Source: Alphaproteobacteria bacterium (GTDB taxonomy: Bacteria > Pseudomonadota > Alphaproteobacteria > Rickettsiales > JAFLCR01). Taken from it: a DNA stretch of 16,670 bases. Below the pieces are notes generated by a model that did no database searches, was not told the origin of the DNA, and saw only the letters and a list, made by a program, of their open reading frames with translations. Shown here in pieces: positions 13,938 to 16,670 of the stretch; position 1 is the first letter of the stretch, and each line of letters starts with the position of its first letter. The stretch is taken from contig JAFLCR010000002.1 in assembly GCA_017302755.1 (NCBI GenBank), forward strand, positions 15,077 to 31,746. The letters run 5' to 3'. A program made the position numbers and the translations under genes.

Positions 13938-14360
13938 ATGGCATATTGGCTAATGAAATCCGAGCCTGACGCCTATTCCTGGCAGCGCCTGGTGAAAGAA
14001 GGAAAAACCACATGGGACGGCGTGCGCAATTACCAGGCTCGCAACCACATGCAGGCGATGAAACTCGGCGACCGCGCGTTTTTCTATCATTCCAACGAAG
14101 CAAAGGGCTTCATGAGCAAGGCGGTGGTGGGCATCATGGAAATCGTGCGCGAGGCTTATCCCGATCCCGGTGACGAGCGCTTCGTGATGGTCGACGTGGT
14201 GCCGGTAAAAGCGCTGGCCGCGCCCGTTCCGCTGGCCGCGCTGAAGGCGGAGCCTAAGCTTTCAGGCATGGCCATGCTGCGGCAGTCGCGTCTTTCCGTA
14301 TCCCCGCTGACCGCGGCGGAGTGGAAGGCGGTGCTTGCCTTATCCGGCACTACCGCCTGA
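13938..14360 (+). CDS. EVE-domain protein
   Basis: This is a 140-residue protein consisting of a single EVE domain, a PUA-like fold that binds modified nucleobases in DNA or RNA. It starts MAYWLMKSEPDAYSW. The family motif WDGVRNYQARNHMQAMKLGD (26-45) and FFYHSN (48-53) form the base-binding pocket region. The C-terminal third carries KLSGMAMLRQSRLSVSPL. It follows the RNA methyltransferase gene by 2 bases in the same direction, so the two are surely cotranscribed. The last 11 bases overlap the 3' end of the convergent small membrane protein gene. The physiological role of EVE proteins is not settled. Confidence 0.93.
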   Translation: MAYWLMKSEPDAYSWQRLVKEGKTTWDGVRNYQARNHMQAMKLGDRAFFYHSNEAKGFMSKAVVGIMEIVREAYPDPGDERFVMVDVVPVKALAAPVPLAALKAEPKLSGMAMLRQSRLSVSPLTAAEWKAVLALSGTTA

Positions 14361-14553
14361 GCGCCAGCTTCAGGCTGTCAGCGGCGCCGATCGTGTAGCC
14401 GCCGTCAATGGGCTCAAGGCCATAATCCCTGGTGAAATAATAAATCAGTGCCAGCACGAGCAGCGCGGCAATGGCCAGCAGCGGAAGAATGTAGGAAGTG
14501 CTGTCACCTTCCAGTTTCCGGTGCGGGCTTTGGTGCATGTAGATAGAACGCAT
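14350..14553 (-). CDS. Small single-pass membrane protein
   Basis: This 67-residue protein is of unknown family. After a hydrophilic N-terminus (MRSIYMHQSPHRKLEG) comes one strongly hydrophobic segment at about 21-40 (YILPLLAIAALLVLALIYYF), then a short tail ending LKLALRR. It has no cysteines. A G-rich stretch, GGGGGAG, lies only three bases before the ATG at 14553, so the ATG at 14538 is an alternative start. Its 3' end overlaps that of the EVE gene by 11 bases on the opposite strand. The coding evidence is length, hydropathy and a possible ribosome site only. Confidence 0.6.
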   Translation of the reverse strand: MRSIYMHQSPHRKLEGDSTSYILPLLAIAALLVLALIYYFTRDYGLEPIDGGYTIGAADSLKLALRR

Positions 14554-14633
14554 AAACTCCCCCCATGACGTATAGGGGTTTCACCCTAGAGCGGAGCGCA
14601 TAAAATCTCCATGCGGAGGCTAAAAAATGCTTG

Positions 14634-15950
14634 TTATATCTTGGCTATTTCCGAATTCTTGAAGTATTCCCGGTACGTGGCCAATGCCTGTTCCTGATCG
14701 AATTCTTTTTCCATCTTCGCTACCACGACGGTCGCCACGCCGTTGCCGATCAGATTGGTGATGGCGCGGGCTTCGGACATGAAACGGTCCACGCCGAGCA
14801 GCAGCGCCATGCCCTCCACGGGCAGCACGCCGGTCGCGGAAAGTGTGGCCGCCAGCACGATGAAGCCGCTGCCCGTCACGCCTGCCGCACCTTTGGAAGT
14901 CAGCATGAGGATGCCGAGGATGCCAAGCTGCTGGCTGATGCTTAAATCGATGCCATAAGCCTGGGCAATAAAGATGGCAGCCATCGAAAGATAGATGGAC
15001 GTGCCGTCCAGATTAAATGAATAGCCGGTGGGAATCACCATGCCGACCACGGATTTCGAGCACCCCAGGCGCTGCATTTTTTCCATCATGCGCGGCAGCG
15101 CGGATTCGGAGGAGGACGTGCCAAGCACGATCAGGATCTCCTCCTTGATGTAGCGCAGGAAATTCCAGATGCTGAAGTTGTAGAACCTGGCGATAAGCCC
15201 CAGCACCACGAAAATGAACACCGCCATGGTGATGTAGACGTCAAGCATCAACCGCGCCAGCGGCACGAGCGATTCCAGGCCGTATTTGCCGATGGTGAAT
15301 GCCATGGCGCCGAACGCGCCGATTGGGGCCAGCTTCATGATGAAGCCGATGATGCCGAAAAAGACGCCGGAAAGTTTTTCCAGGAATTGCTCCACGGGTT
15401 TTCCCTTCTCACCGCACGCCGTCAGCGCCAGGCCGAAGAGAATGGAAACGAACAGGATCTGCAGCAGATCGCCTTTGGCAAACGCGCCGATCACGTTATC
15501 CGGCACGATATGCATGAGGAAATCAACCGTGCTTTGCTCCTTGGCGGCCTTCGCGAAACCGGAAACGTCGCCGCTGCGATCAATCTGGCTCATATCCAGG
15601 CCCGCACCGGGCTGGGTTACGTTGACGACCACCAGGCCGATAGCCAGCGCCAGCGTGGTGACGATCTCGAAGTAGAGTAGCGCTTTGCCGCCAACGCGGC
15701 CCACCTTTTTCATATCGCCCATGCCGGAGATGCCGGTGACGACTGTCAGAAAAATGATGGGGCCGATGACCATCTTGATCATCTTGATGAAGGTATCGCC
15801 CAGGGGTTTCATCTTGGCCCCGAGCTCGGGATAAAAATGGCCGAGCAGGATGCCGATGAAGATCGCGGTCAGCACCTGAACGGTAAGATTTTTGTAAAAC
15901 GGCTTTTTGGAAGGCGGGAAGGTAAGATCGGAAACGGTGGGAACGGTCAT
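14634..15950 (-). CDS. dctA: C4-dicarboxylate:cation symporter DctA
   Basis: This 438-residue secondary transporter of the DAACS family takes up succinate, fumarate and malate across the inner membrane. Hallmarks are MVIGPIIFLTVVTGISGMGD (60-79), the serine-rich re-entrant loop GTSSSESALPRMM (277-289), SFNLDGTSIY (311-320, the NMDGT region) and DRFMSEARAITNLIGN (388-403). The sequence is closest in pattern to DctA and less like GltP. The length is normal. It lies 29 bases downstream of the YbdD gene in the same direction, so it may share a transcript with the CstA-like transporter. The imported succinate would feed the succinate dehydrogenase encoded earlier in the window. No two-component regulator is nearby. 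Confidence 0.95.
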   Translation of the reverse strand: MTVPTVSDLTFPPSKKPFYKNLTVQVLTAIFIGILLGHFYPELGAKMKPLGDTFIKMIKMVIGPIIFLTVVTGISGMGDMKKVGRVGGKALLYFEIVTTLALAIGLVVVNVTQPGAGLDMSQIDRSGDVSGFAKAAKEQSTVDFLMHIVPDNVIGAFAKGDLLQILFVSILFGLALTACGEKGKPVEQFLEKLSGVFFGIIGFIMKLAPIGAFGAMAFTIGKYGLESLVPLARLMLDVYITMAVFIFVVLGLIARFYNFSIWNFLRYIKEEILIVLGTSSSESALPRMMEKMQRLGCSKSVVGMVIPTGYSFNLDGTSIYLSMAAIFIAQAYGIDLSISQQLGILGILMLTSKGAAGVTGSGFIVLAATLSATGVLPVEGMALLLGVDRFMSEARAITNLIGNGVATVVVAKMEKEFDQEQALATYREYFKNSEIAKI

Positions 15951-15979
15951 GCGGAAACCTGTTTAATCCTCAATAGCGT

Positions 15980-16150
15980 TTAGCAACAGCGTTGAATGCC
16001 TGTCCATTTGCGGGTGGTCTGGTCGCGGTGGAAACTGGCTGCATCGGGAATCGGCGCGCCGGGATGATGCGCCTTCAGGTGCTTCACGTAACGGTCATAG
16101 GCGGCGCGGCCGGTAAGGTGAAGCCAGAACAGCGCCAGAATCTTAAGCAT
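15980..16150 (-). CDS. YbdD/YjiX family small protein
   Basis: This 56-residue protein (DUF466 family) starts MLKILALFWLHLTG and contains the family core AAYDRYVKHLKAHHPGAP, ending in RKWTGIQRCC. The C-terminal Cys-Cys pair after the conserved arginine is typical of the family. YbdD/YjiX proteins sit next to CstA-type transporters, and here the gene overlaps the CstA-like reading frame by 8 bases. GGAGG lies seven bases before the ATG at 16150. A longer in-frame reading to 16246 would run back inside the transporter gene and is rejected. Its proposed role is as an accessory factor of the transporter. Confidence 0.92.
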   Translation of the reverse strand: MLKILALFWLHLTGRAAYDRYVKHLKAHHPGAPIPDAASFHRDQTTRKWTGIQRCC

Positions 16151-16670
16151 GCGCCGCCTCCAGCCTGGTGGGCGTATAGGGGATTTCCGCCAGGGGCAGC
16201 ACCGGCTCCTTACGGTAATAACGACGAATAAGGCGCAGCATGTCAAGCACGATGACCCACAATACTACCGTGAAAAACACGGTCAGCACGGCGACAATCT
16301 GCTGATTGAAGATCAGCTTGGGGGCGATGGCTGCTTTCTCCGGCGGCAGCGTGCCCGCCGCCAGGTTGGAAGCAAGGTTCTGCCAGCTTGCAACAAGGCC
16401 GACCCGTGCATCCTCGCTGAAAATGCGCTCATAGGAGGCTGAGCTGGTGATAATCACCAGCCAGGCGAGCGGCACGGCGGTGATCTGCTCGTCGTCGCAG
16501 CGCACCGCACTCAGCTTCGGCCATGCTCCCTCGAGCCACGCCCTTACCACTCCCTCCGCGGCGCGGTCGCGCGGCAATGGCGCGACGTCCCAAGGGGCGA
16601 CCGCAGGCGGATCGACAGGGTCGGTCGTCCCCGACCGCATCTGGCGCTGGCGGGTCATGTAGTCTTCCTG
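16143..16670 (-). CDS. cstA: C-terminal part of a CstA-like carbon-starvation/peptide transporter (partial; abnormal N-part)
   Basis: This reading frame is open to the right edge of the window, so its true start is unseen. An internal ATG lies at 16658. The last 113 residues look like the end of a CstA transporter: ITAVPLAWLVIITSS, YERIFSEDARVG, APKLIFNQQIVAVLTVFFTVVL and the tail PLAEIPYTP. CstA takes up peptides or pyruvate under carbon limitation. The preceding 58 residues (from the ATG) are hydrophilic, Pro/Arg/Asp-rich, and carry no membrane span where CstA should have one (e.g. DPPAVAPWDVAPLPRDRAAE). The region from 16501 to 16670 counts to 71% GC. The frame remains coding-like in its third positions, so a fusion, a rearrangement or an assembly chimera are all open. 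It overlaps the YbdD gene by 8 bases. Confidence 0.7.
   Translation of the reverse strand, partial: QEDYMTRQRQMRSGTTDPVDPPAVAPWDVAPLPRDRAAEGVVRAWLEGAWPKLSAVRCDDEQITAVPLAWLVIITSSASYERIFSEDARVGLVASWQNLASNLAAGTLPPEKAAIAPKLIFNQQIVAVLTVFFTVVLWVIVLDMLRLIRRYYRKEPVLPLAEIPYTPTRLEAAHA

Noticed and set aside
14573..14588. TAGGG/CCCTA inverted repeat and a CTCC/GGAG hairpin near 14610 as dctA terminator
   Set aside because: The stems are only 4-5 bp and the T-tract is poor, so they are not strong enough to list.

Overview
The window looks like a chromosomal segment of an alphaproteobacterium. The evidence is an Azotobacter-FdI-type seven-iron ferredoxin next to a CarD/CdnL regulator, an sdhC-D-A-B operon, an asd gene beside a CoA-ester lyase, GC-rich coding sequence with strong GC at third codon positions, and TTGAC-type promoters. 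No phage, transposase, CRISPR array or rRNA is visible. The assignment rests on gene content and order only, with no phylogeny behind it.

Layout from left to right. Positions 21-1124 hold fdxA and carD (+), closed by a textbook intrinsic terminator. Positions 1212-3242 hold a 676-residue secreted enzyme (+): an AlgE-type mannuronan C5-epimerase catalytic module followed by 23 uninterrupted RTX nonapeptides and a type I secretion tail. Positions 3287-6726 hold the succinate dehydrogenase operon sdhCDAB (-). A small exported Arg-rich protein (+, 6899-7252) converges on a CitE-like CoA-ester lyase (-, 7288-8238) through a shared bidirectional terminator. The lyase lies just downstream of asd (-, 8248-9285). 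A tRNA-Ala(GGC) gene follows at 9426-9501.

The right half is made of small accessory operons. An ArsR-family repressor and a double-AHSA1 (SRPBCC) protein (+, 9609-10926) have a clear promoter with an overlapping palindromic operator. A cupin lipoprotein (-) follows. Next come an exported MsrB and an exported thioredoxin-like protein (+, 11434-12311) with overlapping stop and start codons, a candidate 66-residue ORF (-), a 23S rRNA m5U methyltransferase of the RlmD/TrmA family coupled to an EVE-domain protein (+, 12649-14360), and a one-helix membrane protein (-). Last are dctA, a YbdD/YjiX protein and the C-terminal part of a CstA-like carbon-starvation transporter (all -), which runs off the right edge.

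Functionally the window mixes central C4 metabolism (SdhCDAB, DctA, CoA-ester lyase, CstA/YbdD uptake) with envelope oxidative repair (MsrB plus thioredoxin) and a probable exopolysaccharide-modifying secreted enzyme. The most distinctive items are the epimerase with its unusually long single beta-roll and an altered active-site motif, the self-contained periplasmic MsrB/thioredoxin pair lacking a canonical cis-proline, the RlmD-EVE pairing, and the abnormal N-terminal portion of the CstA-like ORF at the right edge.
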